A DNA stretch of 64,000 nucleotides, taken from positions 53,800-117,799 of the forward strand of contig DAOLDB010000005.1 of the NCBI GenBank assembly GCA_035327565.1, written 5' to 3'. Source of the stretch: JABDLO01 sp035327565 (GTDB lineage Bacteria; Bacteroidota; Bacteroidia; Chitinophagales; Saprospiraceae). Position numbers and translations under genes: made by a program. Shown piece after piece: positions 1 through 10,318 of this stretch (the stretch's first letter is position 1; the number at the start of each line of letters is the position of its first letter). A model generated the notes under the pieces. That model had not been told where the DNA came from and ran no database searches. It saw only the letters and a program-made list of their open reading frames with translations.

Positions 1-320
1 CCATGACGCATGAAGAAGTCCGTCTTTCCATTTTGCAAGATCAGGTGCTTTCTTTTTCCGCTATTAAAGGTATCGGGCCTAAAACTGCCAAGCGCATTAT
101 ATTGGATCTCAAGGATAAAATGGCAAAAGGCATATCTGACAGTCACGTTTCTGTGCAGGGAGTTGATCATTCGTGGCAAGAGGAAGCAGTATCAGCTTTG
201 GTCGCATTGGGCTTCCCAAGACAGGTCGTCTTAAAGGCAATTTCTCAGATTGTTCAAAGTGGCCATAATATCTCCAGCTTAGAGGATTTGATCAAGAAGG
301 TTTTAAAGCAATTATCGTGA
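1..320 (+). CDS. ruvA: RuvA, Holliday junction branch migration subunit (3' part)
   Basis: This is the C-terminal part of RuvA, the tetrameric subunit that binds Holliday junctions and loads the RuvB helicase. The gene enters from the left edge, so the N-terminal OB-fold domain is outside the window and the reading frame is already open at base 3. Visible are the second helix-hairpin-helix (IKGIGPKTAKRIILDLKDK, about 20 residues into the fragment) and, after a flexible linker, the small C-terminal domain that contacts RuvB (EEAVSALVALGFPRQVVLKAI). The stop is TGA at 318-320. The sprA gene follows 91 bp downstream; ruvA next to sprA is a common arrangement in Bacteroidota. Identification is firm; the fragment is incomplete only because of the window edge. 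Confidence 0.93.
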   Translation, partial: MTHEEVRLSILQDQVLSFSAIKGIGPKTAKRIILDLKDKMAKGISDSHVSVQGVDHSWQEEAVSALVALGFPRQVVLKAISQIVQSGHNISSLEDLIKKVLKQLS

Positions 321-411
321 TACAATCTTTACGAAAACGGTACGTTATTAACAAATATTTAAGGAATCCGTACATGCAAAGAGAGGTAATCCCAATGATA
401 CAAGATATTAT

Positions 412-3400
412 ATGAGAGTATTTTACACCATGATAATGGTTTGGGCGGGGATATTGGGCGTGGTGGCTTATAGCAATGGTCATGGTGTAGCTCTACCTTC
501 AGAATTATTGGAATTCTATAATATTTCTCAGGATACTTTTCCTTTAAAACCGCGTTATGGGGATTTTATAAATGATCAATCCTACAATCCCTTTGATATT
601 ACTCCATCTCTGATTGAACAAAAAGTAGAGTACGATCCACAAACGGGAAATTATATTATTTATGAGAAAATCGGAGATGAATATTTCAGGACTCCCAGTT
701 ACATGACTTTTCAGGAATATATGCAATGGAGATCCAAGCAGGAGGAACGCGATAATTTCAGTCGGCTTGCTGGTATTAGTACAGGCAAAAAGACAGGGAT
801 TGAATTAGCAGATCCAATGCAAAAAATTGATATTCAGAAAAACATGATTGACAGACTTTTTGGAGGATCAGAAGTGAATATTCAACCTCAGGGTAATATT
901 GATCTGACTTTTGGTCTTGATTATTACAGAAATGAAAATCCAAACTTGCCTCTTCGGCAACAATCTCCCGGTGTTTTATTCGATTTTGATATGAATATCG
1001 AAATGGGTGTGGACGGGAACATTGGAAAAAAATTGAATTTAGGTTTTAATTATGATACCCGGGCAACATTTGATTTCGACAGACAAATCAAGTTGGAATA
1101 TGACAGTGAGCAGTTTTCTGAAGACGATATCATCAAAAAAATTGAAGCAGGAAACGTAAGCCTTCCCTTGAGATCAAACCTGATTCAGGGCAATCAAAAT
1201 CTTTTTGGATTAAAGACAGAGTTACAGTTTGGAAAATTGAGACTTACTGCCATTGCTTCTCAACAGCGCTCCCAAAGAAACAATATCAGAATCGAGAATG
1301 GTGCTTCGATTCAGACTTTCGAGATCAGGCCTGATGAATACGATGAAAACCGTCACTTTTTTCTGTCTCACCATAACAGAGACACATACGAAAGTAATTT
1401 GGAGACACTGCCATTTATCCGTTCTGCTTTTCGTATTTCCCGTCTGGAAATATGGATATCTGAAGACAGAGCGGACTACCAACCCGGCACCCGAATCATC
1501 GCTGCAGTTTCTGATTTAGCAGAGGCCAACCGTGATAAGTACACCAATACCAATGCTAATTATAATCCTCCTATGATCCAGGATCCTTTATTGGTAGGTT
1601 TGAACGGATTGCCGTTGGCAGACAACCGTTCAAATCCATTGTATCAGGAGCTGATTGCAGATGCCGATATCAATGATATTGACAAAGCGGCTACTTTGTT
1701 AAGATCAAGATACAATATGATTCAGACCAGGGATTTTGAGGTATACAGGGGCAGGAAATTGAATCCCACAGAATATACATATAATGAGCAATTGGGTTTT
1801 ATTTCACTCAATTTGCGCTTACGTCCCAATCAGGTGCTTGGGGTTGCTTATCAATATTACTACACTGCCAATTGTGATGAAATTTATCAGGTAGGAGATA
1901 TGTCAAATGAAGGCGAAGGAAATACGGCTACTGCCTCTATGGAAGTAGCCTCTCCCAAACTTTCATTTGTTAAAATGTTGAAAAGCACCAATCAACGAGT
2001 AGACCTATCGACCTGGGATTTAATGATGAAGAATGTATATCCTTTAAACAGCACCCAGATCACCAGGGAGGATTTTGAATTTGATATCTTTTTTGAAGAC
2101 GATAAAGATGGGTCTTTAAAGAAGTTTTTGCCTTTTGGTGATCTTCGGTACAGACAGCTGCTTGAAGTCTTTAATCTTGACCGGCTCAATGTTATGATGG
2201 ATCCTCAGCCGGATGGTATATTTGATTTTGTTCCGGGTGTTACAGTCATTCCCAGGACTGGAACTATGGTATTTCCGGTACTGGAACCTTTTGGCCGTTC
2301 ATTGGTCGATCTGATCGGTGATCCGCACCTGGCCGACAGTTTGAATTATAATGCCCTCTACGATACCACATTGATTGGAGCGAGAGAGCAACTGGAGAGA
2401 AATAAGTTTGTAATGAGGACCCGGGTTAAATCCGGTTTTTCGGGGGAAGTACAATTAGGCCCTTTTGTGCCGCAGGGCTCTGTAAGGGTTACTGCCGGGG
2501 GTAGGACGCTGATTGAAAATCAGGATTATGAAATCGATTATTCATTGGGTCGGTTGAGGATCATCAACCCGGCATATCTTCAGCAAGGAACACCGGTGAA
2601 TGTTTCATTTGAAGACAATGCATTATTCAGTTTGCAACAAAAAACCATGTTAGGGCTCAGAGCTGATTATGAAGTCAGTAAAAAGCTCAGTCTGGGAGCG
2701 ACCTATCTCAGGCTCTTCGAACGTCCATTTACTCAAAAGGTAAACCTTGGAGATGATCCAATCAATAACCGGGTATTTGGATTTGACATGAATTATAGTA
2801 CAGAATCCAAATTTTTGACTAAGGCAGTAGATCGACTGCCCTTTATAAGTACCAAGGAGCCCTCTTTTCTGAATTTCTCAGCTGAGGTGGCAGCATTGAA
2901 ACCTGGGCATTCCAAAGCCATCAATTTATCCGATGACAACAGTGGAGTGGTGAGTATCGATGATTTTGAAGGGGCGTTTACAGGATTACTTTTGGGAAGT
3001 ACCAGAACCAATGACTGGGTACTTTCCAGTTGTCCATCTGACCGTCCTGAATCAGACATTCCTGACCTGGTAAGTGGGGCTAACCGTGCTTTGCTGAATT
3101 GGTATGTAATAGATATATCTGCTCTGAATAATCCGGTAGACCGCTCCAATTCATATACTCGGCTGATTCAGCAGGATGAACTCTTTGACCGGGATGTACA
3201 AATAGGGCTTTCTAATCTTTTTACATTCGATTTAAGTTATTATCCTAAAGAAAGAGGGCCGTATAACTTTGATTTACCTGGCGGTACAGCATATTCTGCG
3301 GGTTTATCCCTTAATGCTGATGGAACCGATATTGTGTTGAATAACCCCGAATCCCGTTGGGGAGGTATAATGAGGTATTTTCCTAATACTGATTTTGAAG

Positions 3401-6400
3401 CCGCCAATTATGAATCCATTGAGTTTTGGATGCTCAATCCATTTATGGAGAGAAGTGATGGTGAGCAACATATTCCAGGAGAAGTGGGTAAAATGATATT
3501 TCATTTGGGAAGTGTTTCAGAAGATGTGTTAAAAGACAATTTGCAATTTTTTGAAAACTCAATTCCTGTAGATGAAACCAGTGCTCCAAATACACTGAGA
3601 AGTACTCCATGGGGTAGAGTGAGTAATGTGGTTCCCATTGTAGATGCTTTTGACATACAAAGAGGAAGCGTACAAGACGTCGGTTTTGATGGAATGAATG
3701 ATGAAATGGAGCGGCAGCATTATATGGAATGGTTGAATACAGTAGGTGCTGCTTTTCCGGTTCCTCAGAAAGTGTTCCAGGATCCATCTAATGATAATTA
3801 TTTATTTTTCAATGACCGTCAATTTACGGATGAAGATTTACTGACCCGGTATAAGCAGTTTAATGGACCAGAGGGTAATGCACCACTGAGTGGTCAGAAT
3901 GAAGATCAGGATCAGCGATTAAGAGGAAATCCCAGACCCGATAAGGAAGATCTGAATAACAATAAGTCACTAGACCTTGCCGAAAATTATTTCCAATATG
4001 AGGTGGATATCATCAATGCCGGAGGGGAAGTGGATGTAAGTGGTTCTTCTTTTATACGAGAAGTCAGGCAAATTACTAATCCCCAGAATGGCAATATTGA
4101 GAAATGGTACCGTGTAAGGATACCCTTGAGAGACGGACAAAGAGTAAATGAAATTGAAGGATTCAGGGCGATTCAATTTATGAGAATGGTATTGACCGGG
4201 TTTTCATCTGCTAAAACTTTTCGAATGGCTGAATTCCAATTGAGAAGAAATCAGTGGCGTTTATATCCTTCCCGATGCTTTAGTGATGTTAACCCAGATT
4301 TTGAATTTGTGATCGACGATGTAGGTGTGGAAGAAAATTCCTCCAAACGTCCATTTAATTACATTACCCCAAGAGGAATAAAGCAGGAGAGAGTATTTAA
4401 CACATTTTCAAATCTTCTCCAGGATGAAAAATCCATGTCAATGAACTTTTGTGGAATGGCAGAAAAATGTGAGGCTTCTATGTATAAGTTGACGCAACTG
4501 GATCTCACTTTTTACAAACGATTGCAGATGTTTGTACACGCTGCACGTGATCCGGATGATCCCTCATTGGATGACCATGAAGTATCTGTATTTATCAGGC
4601 TGGGCAAGGATTTTGAAAATAATTATTATGAATATGAGATGCCCCTTGTTTTGTCAGATGAAAGTCTGGGCATCAGGGATCAGGATAACATTTGGAGAGA
4701 TACAAACTTTATCAATGTAGCATTCGAGCATCTTACAGAGTTGAAGCTTCTTCGAAACAATGCAGGAATTGCTGTAACTGATCTCTTTGAGGCCGCTGAC
4801 CCCGAACGTCCCCATGCCAGGAGGAAGATCAAAGGCAATCCCAGTATTGGGTATATCAAGGTGATTCAGATCGGTGTAAGAAATATTGATCCTGAAAGCC
4901 CCCCTTCAGGGCATTGTGGTGAAATATGGGTCAATGAACTGCGCGCGGCTGGATTGGAACAAAGGGGTGGGTATGCCGGGCTGGCAAGACTTCAAATGCA
5001 ACTGGCTGACCTGGGGGAAATGAATTTTAGTGGATCCTATTCGAGTATTGGGTGGGGCGCCATTGATCAAAAAATACAAGACCGTGCACGGGAGGAAATT
5101 TTTCAATATGATTTGTCAACCAATCTTGAATTGGGTAAATTTTTTCCCAATAGCTTTGGTTTGAGCATCCCCATGTATGCACAATATTCAAAATGGATAT
5201 CCAGACCTTTATACGATCCCTTACAACAGGATTTGACCATTGATCAGGCTAAATTACTTGTTGATACCCAAGAAGAACGGGATGAAGTGGAAGACCGGGC
5301 ATTGGAAACCACGACAGTCAAAGCTTTGAATTTTACAAACGTAAAGAAAACACCTACCGGGGGATCTCCACCCAAACCCTGGAGTATTGAAAATGTAAGT
5401 GTAACCTATGCATACTCAGAAACCGTGAATACCGACCCGATCATCAGGGAAAATAAAATGACAGAAACCAATATGGGGCTGGATTATAATTATAATTCCC
5501 AACCCAAATATTGGGAACCATTTAAAAATGTAAAAGTAGGGGCGCTTAGGCTGTTAAAAGAGTTCAACTTTAACTTTAAACCTAATTCAGTTTCTTTCTC
5601 TGCCGATGTCAAACGATTCAGAGGTAACCGGACTTTCAGATTTCCTGATGAACCTGTTTTTACATTTGACAACAATCGATTTATGTTTGACAGACGGTAC
5701 AGGGTAAAATGGGATTTTACAAAAGCATTAAAATTTGATTATACTGCCAATGCCTCTTCGATTGTTGATGAATTGAGACAAGTGGGTATAGCAGATAACC
5801 CGAATGATCGACCATGGGTGGATGAAACCGGACAGGATTTCACAGAATTGGTTCGACAGGATCCGGGTACGGTGAGGCAATATTGGTGGGACAATTTCAG
5901 AAATTTAGGACGAGCCAAAGGCTTTGATCAGCGGATTACATTAAGCTATACTTTACCTATCCGTTATCTTCCTATGATGGATTGGGTAACAGTAAGGGCT
6001 GATTATGCAGCAGATTATTCCTGGCAGGCTGGCTCGCTCATTATTATTGATGCTTTTGGTAACGGCCCTGGCAATATTATACAAAACAATCAGACAAGAA
6101 CAGTCAATGCCACTTTTGATTTTAAACGACTATACAATAAATCGAAATATTTACAAAGCATTGAAGGGAAACCATCGGGCCCCGCTGCAAGACAAATTGA
6201 ACGCAGAACCAGGGGAGGAACGCAGGAGGCAGCACCCCAACGAAGCGGTGAAGAGGATAAGGAAAAAACAGGGCCTTCAATTATTGAAAAGGTATTGATA
6301 CGCCCATTGATGAGTTTGAGGGATATTCGTTTCAACTACAGAGAGGATTTATCCACCTTGCTGCCCGGATTTAATATGGAGCCACGTTTTTTTGGATTAA

Positions 6401-7743
6401 GTCCCGGTTTTGAAGCACCAGGACTGGGTTTTGTTTTGGGTATGCAGCCTGATCTGAATCCCAATGACCGGAACAATTGGTTGTTCAGAGCCGCCAATAG
6501 AGGGTGGATGAATACCAGCCCCGTCCTGAATGATCAGATTTCACAGTTTCAATCCCATAACATCGATGCCAAAATTACTCTTGAACCATTCAAGAGTTTT
6601 GAGATTACGGTAGATTTTGTAAAAAAGTACAGGCGAACCCATACGGAAGTGTTTAAAAATAAAAACACTACAGGGGAAATTGAATTTATGCAGTTGGCAG
6701 GATTCGATATGGGAGGATTTGAAGAGAGTTATCTTTCTTTAAAAACGCTCTTTGGCCGTCCTCCGGAATTGTTATATTCTATTTTCAAAGAGAACCGGAG
6801 AGTGATTTCCAATCGTCTCCCTAATATTCCCGATCCCCCGGAACATGCTACAGATCCCGGATATAGCCGTGGTTACGGTGAGAGGCATTATGATGTAATC
6901 GTCCCTGCTTTTCTTGCAGCTTATCAGGGGGATGATGTCAATACAGTTGATTTTGATCTCGAAGGAAAAATGAGTAATCGTTTAAGAATACCGGCACCCA
7001 ATTGGAGTCTTAGATATGATGGATTGAGAAATCTGCCATGGTTTCGTGATTTCCTTTCAGGTTTTAATCTTACACATGGATACCGTTCCACACTGCGTGT
7101 CAATCATTTTAACAGTATTCCCAACTTTAGTGCACTTAACCCATTCGATGCGTTGGACAGGGCAAATAATTACTACACTCGTATTGAAATTCCCCAGCTG
7201 AGTATTATAGAAGCTTTTGCTCCCTTGGTTGGGGTGAATTTCAGAACCAAGAGCGATTTGAATATTGATTTTCAATACAAAAAAGGAAGACAACTTGACC
7301 TTTCATTACAAACCGATTTGAGAGAACAGCGTAATACTGAATTGGTATTTGGTTTTGGATATACCATCAGAGATTTTAAAGGATTTGGTGGAGGTAGAGC
7401 AGATAGAGGGCAACGAACCAGACCAGGCCAGGAGCCTCAACAACAACAGCAACAGAGAGGAAGGGTCACTTCAACAAGAGGCCGCACTTTAAAAATCAAT
7501 CTTGACTTTTCTGTTAGAGATAATATTTCCTATGTATTTAATTTTCTTGATACTTCCGACATACCGGAACCCGAAAGGGGAGTAAAAGAGATCAGTTTGA
7601 ATCCCAATGTAGATTATGATATGACGGATAATCTTACGCTTAGGTTTTTTGTTCAATACAGGAGATCTGAGCCAAAAACGTCTCTTTCATTTAATACTAC
7701 AAACGTGAATGGGGGCGTTACACTACGATTTAAACTTAATTGA
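412..7743 (+). CDS. sprA: SprA, type IX secretion system outer-membrane translocon
   Basis: A 2443-residue protein of the SprA family, the giant 36-strand outer-membrane barrel through which type IX cargo leaves the cell; it is needed for gliding in Flavobacterium. A hydrophobic N-terminal segment (about residues 5-24) is the likely signal peptide. The body is rich in alternating beta-strand and Asn/Asp/Arg/Tyr sequence, with family-typical stretches such as FDFDMNIEMGVDGNIG and GLDYYRNENPN near residues 160-200. A poly-Gln tract (QQQQQQ) lies near residue 2345, before the final strands. Length is close to known SprA proteins (about 2400 aa). The start ATG at 412 gives the signal peptide directly. 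The large size, the position after ruvA and the PorV-like gene at 61593 support a working type IX system in this organism. Confidence 0.93.
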   Translation: MRVFYTMIMVWAGILGVVAYSNGHGVALPSELLEFYNISQDTFPLKPRYGDFINDQSYNPFDITPSLIEQKVEYDPQTGNYIIYEKIGDEYFRTPSYMTFQEYMQWRSKQEERDNFSRLAGISTGKKTGIELADPMQKIDIQKNMIDRLFGGSEVNIQPQGNIDLTFGLDYYRNENPNLPLRQQSPGVLFDFDMNIEMGVDGNIGKKLNLGFNYDTRATFDFDRQIKLEYDSEQFSEDDIIKKIEAGNVSLPLRSNLIQGNQNLFGLKTELQFGKLRLTAIASQQRSQRNNIRIENGASIQTFEIRPDEYDENRHFFLSHHNRDTYESNLETLPFIRSAFRISRLEIWISEDRADYQPGTRIIAAVSDLAEANRDKYTNTNANYNPPMIQDPLLVGLNGLPLADNRSNPLYQELIADADINDIDKAATLLRSRYNMIQTRDFEVYRGRKLNPTEYTYNEQLGFISLNLRLRPNQVLGVAYQYYYTANCDEIYQVGDMSNEGEGNTATASMEVASPKLSFVKMLKSTNQRVDLSTWDLMMKNVYPLNSTQITREDFEFDIFFEDDKDGSLKKFLPFGDLRYRQLLEVFNLDRLNVMMDPQPDGIFDFVPGVTVIPRTGTMVFPVLEPFGRSLVDLIGDPHLADSLNYNALYDTTLIGAREQLERNKFVMRTRVKSGFSGEVQLGPFVPQGSVRVTAGGRTLIENQDYEIDYSLGRLRIINPAYLQQGTPVNVSFEDNALFSLQQKTMLGLRADYEVSKKLSLGATYLRLFERPFTQKVNLGDDPINNRVFGFDMNYSTESKFLTKAVDRLPFISTKEPSFLNFSAEVAALKPGHSKAINLSDDNSGVVSIDDFEGAFTGLLLGSTRTNDWVLSSCPSDRPESDIPDLVSGANRALLNWYVIDISALNNPVDRSNSYTRLIQQDELFDRDVQIGLSNLFTFDLSYYPKERGPYNFDLPGGTAYSAGLSLNADGTDIVLNNPESRWGGIMRYFPNTDFEAANYESIEFWMLNPFMERSDGEQHIPGEVGKMIFHLGSVSEDVLKDNLQFFENSIPVDETSAPNTLRSTPWGRVSNVVPIVDAFDIQRGSVQDVGFDGMNDEMERQHYMEWLNTVGAAFPVPQKVFQDPSNDNYLFFNDRQFTDEDLLTRYKQFNGPEGNAPLSGQNEDQDQRLRGNPRPDKEDLNNNKSLDLAENYFQYEVDIINAGGEVDVSGSSFIREVRQITNPQNGNIEKWYRVRIPLRDGQRVNEIEGFRAIQFMRMVLTGFSSAKTFRMAEFQLRRNQWRLYPSRCFSDVNPDFEFVIDDVGVEENSSKRPFNYITPRGIKQERVFNTFSNLLQDEKSMSMNFCGMAEKCEASMYKLTQLDLTFYKRLQMFVHAARDPDDPSLDDHEVSVFIRLGKDFENNYYEYEMPLVLSDESLGIRDQDNIWRDTNFINVAFEHLTELKLLRNNAGIAVTDLFEAADPERPHARRKIKGNPSIGYIKVIQIGVRNIDPESPPSGHCGEIWVNELRAAGLEQRGGYAGLARLQMQLADLGEMNFSGSYSSIGWGAIDQKIQDRAREEIFQYDLSTNLELGKFFPNSFGLSIPMYAQYSKWISRPLYDPLQQDLTIDQAKLLVDTQEERDEVEDRALETTTVKALNFTNVKKTPTGGSPPKPWSIENVSVTYAYSETVNTDPIIRENKMTETNMGLDYNYNSQPKYWEPFKNVKVGALRLLKEFNFNFKPNSVSFSADVKRFRGNRTFRFPDEPVFTFDNNRFMFDRRYRVKWDFTKALKFDYTANASSIVDELRQVGIADNPNDRPWVDETGQDFTELVRQDPGTVRQYWWDNFRNLGRAKGFDQRITLSYTLPIRYLPMMDWVTVRADYAADYSWQAGSLIIIDAFGNGPGNIIQNNQTRTVNATFDFKRLYNKSKYLQSIEGKPSGPAARQIERRTRGGTQEAAPQRSGEEDKEKTGPSIIEKVLIRPLMSLRDIRFNYREDLSTLLPGFNMEPRFFGLSPGFEAPGLGFVLGMQPDLNPNDRNNWLFRAANRGWMNTSPVLNDQISQFQSHNIDAKITLEPFKSFEITVDFVKKYRRTHTEVFKNKNTTGEIEFMQLAGFDMGGFEESYLSLKTLFGRPPELLYSIFKENRRVISNRLPNIPDPPEHATDPGYSRGYGERHYDVIVPAFLAAYQGDDVNTVDFDLEGKMSNRLRIPAPNWSLRYDGLRNLPWFRDFLSGFNLTHGYRSTLRVNHFNSIPNFSALNPFDALDRANNYYTRIEIPQLSIIEAFAPLVGVNFRTKSDLNIDFQYKKGRQLDLSLQTDLREQRNTELVFGFGYTIRDFKGFGGGRADRGQRTRPGQEPQQQQQQRGRVTSTRGRTLKINLDFSVRDNISYVFNFLDTSDIPEPERGVKEISLNPNVDYDMTDNLTLRFFVQYRRSEPKTSLSFNTTNVNGGVTLRFKLN

Positions 7744-7842
7744 TCAGTCAGTCCGATTTCCATATTGGCATGCCATACAAAGTGGAATGTATATATTAAG
7801 GAACCAAAAAAGCGATTCTCGGTTAGTAGTTTGTAATAGAAT

Positions 7843-9261
7843 ATGAATCGAAAAGCCATAGTTGCTATAATTATACTGATGAGTGGTGCTCTCCTGGGTA
7901 TTGCCATTATTCAATGGTTTTGGATTAAGTGGTCGGTTGATCTGGATGAAAAAATTTTTGACGATAAGGTGATCATAGCACTTAGCAGGGTGAAAGACCG
8001 TTTAGCAGAAGACGCCAGGCTTTATAGTAAACTAACGGATGTAAACCTTGGATCTACCGATCCATTAAGCAATTTAAAAAGTTCAGCTTTAATCAGCAGC
8101 ATCAGGGAGGCTAAAGAAAGTCAATGGAGACAAAAAGCAACCGATGAGGAAATCCGGTTGAATCTATTATTAATTCAAAAAGAGTTGTTTTTTGACAGCC
8201 AGCAAAAGGAAAAGCTGAATGTATACATGAAGCAGGAATTGGATCAACAAGGCATTGATCTGTATTACGACTATGGTGTTTATTCAATCGAGTCCGGAGG
8301 TTTTACCATTTTGAACGGAAATTTTACGGTTCCGATAAGTATATCAGATGTTTCAGAGACCAATGCCCGTGTTGAAAAGAGTTTATATAATTCCCACTAT
8401 GAAATTCCTTTATTCAAACCTGATGAAACATTAAAACTTTATTTTCCTCAGAAAACCAAGTGGATATGGTCGTCTGTATTACCTCAATTGGTGTCTTCTA
8501 TTATTTTCACTTCCCTGGTTTTATTATGTTTTATATATACGGTTTATGTCATATTCAGACAGAAAAAAATCTCTGAAATCACTAACGATTTTATCAACAA
8601 TATGACCCATGAGTTTAAAACTCCGATTGCAACCATTTCTCTTGCTGCTGACTCAATTGATAGTCCTATGATTATCAGTGATGATACAAAAGTCAAAAGG
8701 TTTACCCAAATCATAAAACAGGAAAATAAACGAATGTTGGATCAGGTGGAAAAAGTTTTGCAAATTGCTATGCTGGATAAAAAAGATTTTAAACTAAAAT
8801 TTTCAGATATTGATTTGAATGAAGTAGTTTTACAGGCTGTAAAAAATTCTGAGCTTCAGGTTTCCCAAAGGGATGGAAAAATTGAAGTTGAAACAGGTGC
8901 TGATCCGGCAATGATCAAAGGTGATGAAACTCATGTTTCTAATATAGTTTACAATTTATTGGATAATGCAAATAAATATTCTGCAGATGCCCCGGATATA
9001 AAAGTTACTACCTTCAGATCATCAGCTGGGGTACATGTTTTGATCAGAGACAGGGGAATAGGAATGTCAAAGGAATCGCTAAAGCACATTTTTGATAAGT
9101 TTTACAGAGTGCATACAGGCAATAGACATGATGTAAAAGGCTTCGGCCTCGGTTTAAGTTATGTGAAAACTATGGTGGAAGCACATAAGGGGATTATAAA
9201 TGTCCATAGTGAATTGGGTAGAGGGAGTACTTTTGAAGTCATTTTTCCTTTTGCTGTTTAA
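7843..9261 (+). CDS. Membrane sensor histidine kinase
   Basis: A 472-residue sensor kinase that would autophosphorylate and pass phosphate to the regulator encoded next door. Membrane segments lie at about residues 5-27 and 207-235, bracketing a periplasmic sensor of roughly 180 residues with no recognisable domain. The HisKA H-box is NMTHEFKTPIATIS with phospho-acceptor His256. The ATPase domain shows the N-box (YNLLDNANKYS, Asn371/Asn375), the G1 box DRGIGMS (Asp403) and the G2 box GFGLGLSYVK. Overall architecture resembles the Bacteroides RprX-type kinases, but the ligand cannot be read from the sequence. It starts 99 bp after sprA and is followed after 43 bp by its response regulator. Confidence 0.9.
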   Translation: MNRKAIVAIIILMSGALLGIAIIQWFWIKWSVDLDEKIFDDKVIIALSRVKDRLAEDARLYSKLTDVNLGSTDPLSNLKSSALISSIREAKESQWRQKATDEEIRLNLLLIQKELFFDSQQKEKLNVYMKQELDQQGIDLYYDYGVYSIESGGFTILNGNFTVPISISDVSETNARVEKSLYNSHYEIPLFKPDETLKLYFPQKTKWIWSSVLPQLVSSIIFTSLVLLCFIYTVYVIFRQKKISEITNDFINNMTHEFKTPIATISLAADSIDSPMIISDDTKVKRFTQIIKQENKRMLDQVEKVLQIAMLDKKDFKLKFSDIDLNEVVLQAVKNSELQVSQRDGKIEVETGADPAMIKGDETHVSNIVYNLLDNANKYSADAPDIKVTTFRSSAGVHVLIRDRGIGMSKESLKHIFDKFYRVHTGNRHDVKGFGLGLSYVKTMVEAHKGIINVHSELGRGSTFEVIFPFAV

Positions 9262-9264
9262 ATG

Positions 9265-9272
9265 TATCTTTG
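9265..9272 (+). promoter_or_regulatory. Possible -7 box for the response regulator
   Basis: TATCTTTG fits the Bacteroidota -7 consensus TAnnTTTG and ends 32 bp before the regulator ATG. No TTG lies at the expected 19-21 bp upstream, so this is only half a promoter. Confidence 0.3.
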
Positions 9273-9304
9273 CTATGCTCAATAATTAAAAATGCATTAT
9301 AAAA

Positions 9305-10024
9305 ATGGGAGTAAAAATTTTGCTGGTTGAAGATGACAGGAATTTTGGAGACGTATTAAAATCATATCTTGAAATGCATGATTATGATATCGTTTTGGCA
9401 GGTGACGGAGAAGAAGGTGCAAAAGTATTTAAGAAAGGTGCTTTCAATCTGTGTATTTTAGACGTTATGATGCCTAAAAAGGATGGATTTACCTTAGCTA
9501 AAGAAATCAGAGACCAGGATAAAGAAGTTCCCATCGTTTTTTTGACAGCAAAAACTTTAAAAGAGGATGTCCTTGAAGGGTTTAAAATAGGAGCGGATGA
9601 CTATATAACCAAACCATTTAATTCAGAAGAATTACTCTATAGGATTAAAGCCATCTTGAAAAGGTCTCATGCCAAAGAAGAAGAGTTGTCACTTATTAAA
9701 GAGTTTCAGATAGGTGATTATCATTTCAATTATCCGTTAAGGATTCTTACTTATGATGGGGAGGATGGGAAAACCAGAGACAAATTGTCACCTAAAGAAG
9801 CGCATTTGCTTCGCATGTTTTGCCTTAAGAAAAACGATGTACTCTCCCGGACTGAAGCATTGAATACCATTTGGGGAGAAGATAACTATTTCACGGCACG
9901 CAGTATGGATGTTTTTGTCACTAAATTAAGAAAATATCTGAGCAAAGACGAGAATCTTGAAATCGTCAATATCCATGGGAATGGTTTTCGACTGATCGAC
10001 AAACGAGAAGTTGATGCCATCTGA
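9305..10024 (+). CDS. OmpR-family response regulator
   Basis: A 239-residue two-domain response regulator, the expected partner of the kinase just upstream. The receiver domain (about 1-120) has the acidic pair Asp10/Asp11, phospho-acceptor Asp53 in LCILDVMMPKKDG, Thr81 and the conserved Lys103 (ITKPF). The C-terminal half (about 135-235) is a winged-helix OmpR/PhoB-type DNA-binding domain with the motif LSPKEAHLLRMFCLKKNDVLSR and the C-terminal hairpin VNIHGNGFRL. It resembles RprY-type regulators of Bacteroides. No target operator could be identified in the window. The next transcribed unit, the tRNA-like RNA, lies about 295 bp downstream. Confidence 0.9.
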   Translation: MGVKILLVEDDRNFGDVLKSYLEMHDYDIVLAGDGEEGAKVFKKGAFNLCILDVMMPKKDGFTLAKEIRDQDKEVPIVFLTAKTLKEDVLEGFKIGADDYITKPFNSEELLYRIKAILKRSHAKEEELSLIKEFQIGDYHFNYPLRILTYDGEDGKTRDKLSPKEAHLLRMFCLKKNDVLSRTEALNTIWGEDNYFTARSMDVFVTKLRKYLSKDENLEIVNIHGNGFRLIDKREVDAI

Positions 10025-10257
10025 TTTGCTGGGAAAATTCAATTATTAAAGTTGGAGATTGCTCGTGGGCTTCAAGCAGGTAATAACCATTGATCCTTTT
10101 GAAATCCTGACGCATTGGGATCAGACAAACCTGATTTGAATGGTTGAATGTAATTCAGGTATCTCGGTTAAATGTTTTAAATCTTAATTTCACATTCAAT
10201 AAAATCAATGTATATTGAATATTTATATAATAATATTGAAATTTTATGAATATTATT
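10025..10257. other. Intergenic region without a recognised gene
   Basis: AT-rich spacer between the response regulator stop and the promoter of the tRNA-like RNA. I see a small stem (ATCAG/CTGAT near 10118-10135) but no T-run, and no convincing open reading frame. Confidence 0.5.
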
Positions 10258-10288
10258 TTGAAAATACTTCTGAATGCATATATATTTG
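10258..10288 (+). promoter_or_regulatory. Bacteroidota sigma-70 promoter of the tRNA-like RNA
   Basis: TTG at 10258-10260 (within TTTTG), a 20-bp spacer, then TATATTTG at 10281-10288. This matches the Bacteroidota primary-sigma consensus TTG-N19..21-TAnnTTTG exactly. Transcription would start near 10293-10296, about 25 nt before the acceptor stem of the RNA. Nothing else is downstream within range for it to serve, which argues that the RNA is a stand-alone gene. Confidence 0.75.
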
Positions 10289-10318
10289 TACAGTCAACCA
10301 AAGGGTTGATCTTGATAC

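Noticed and set aside
7653..7907. Minus-strand frame across the sprA-kinase gap
   Set aside because: It is antisense to the end of sprA and the start of the kinase; no domain and no promoter.
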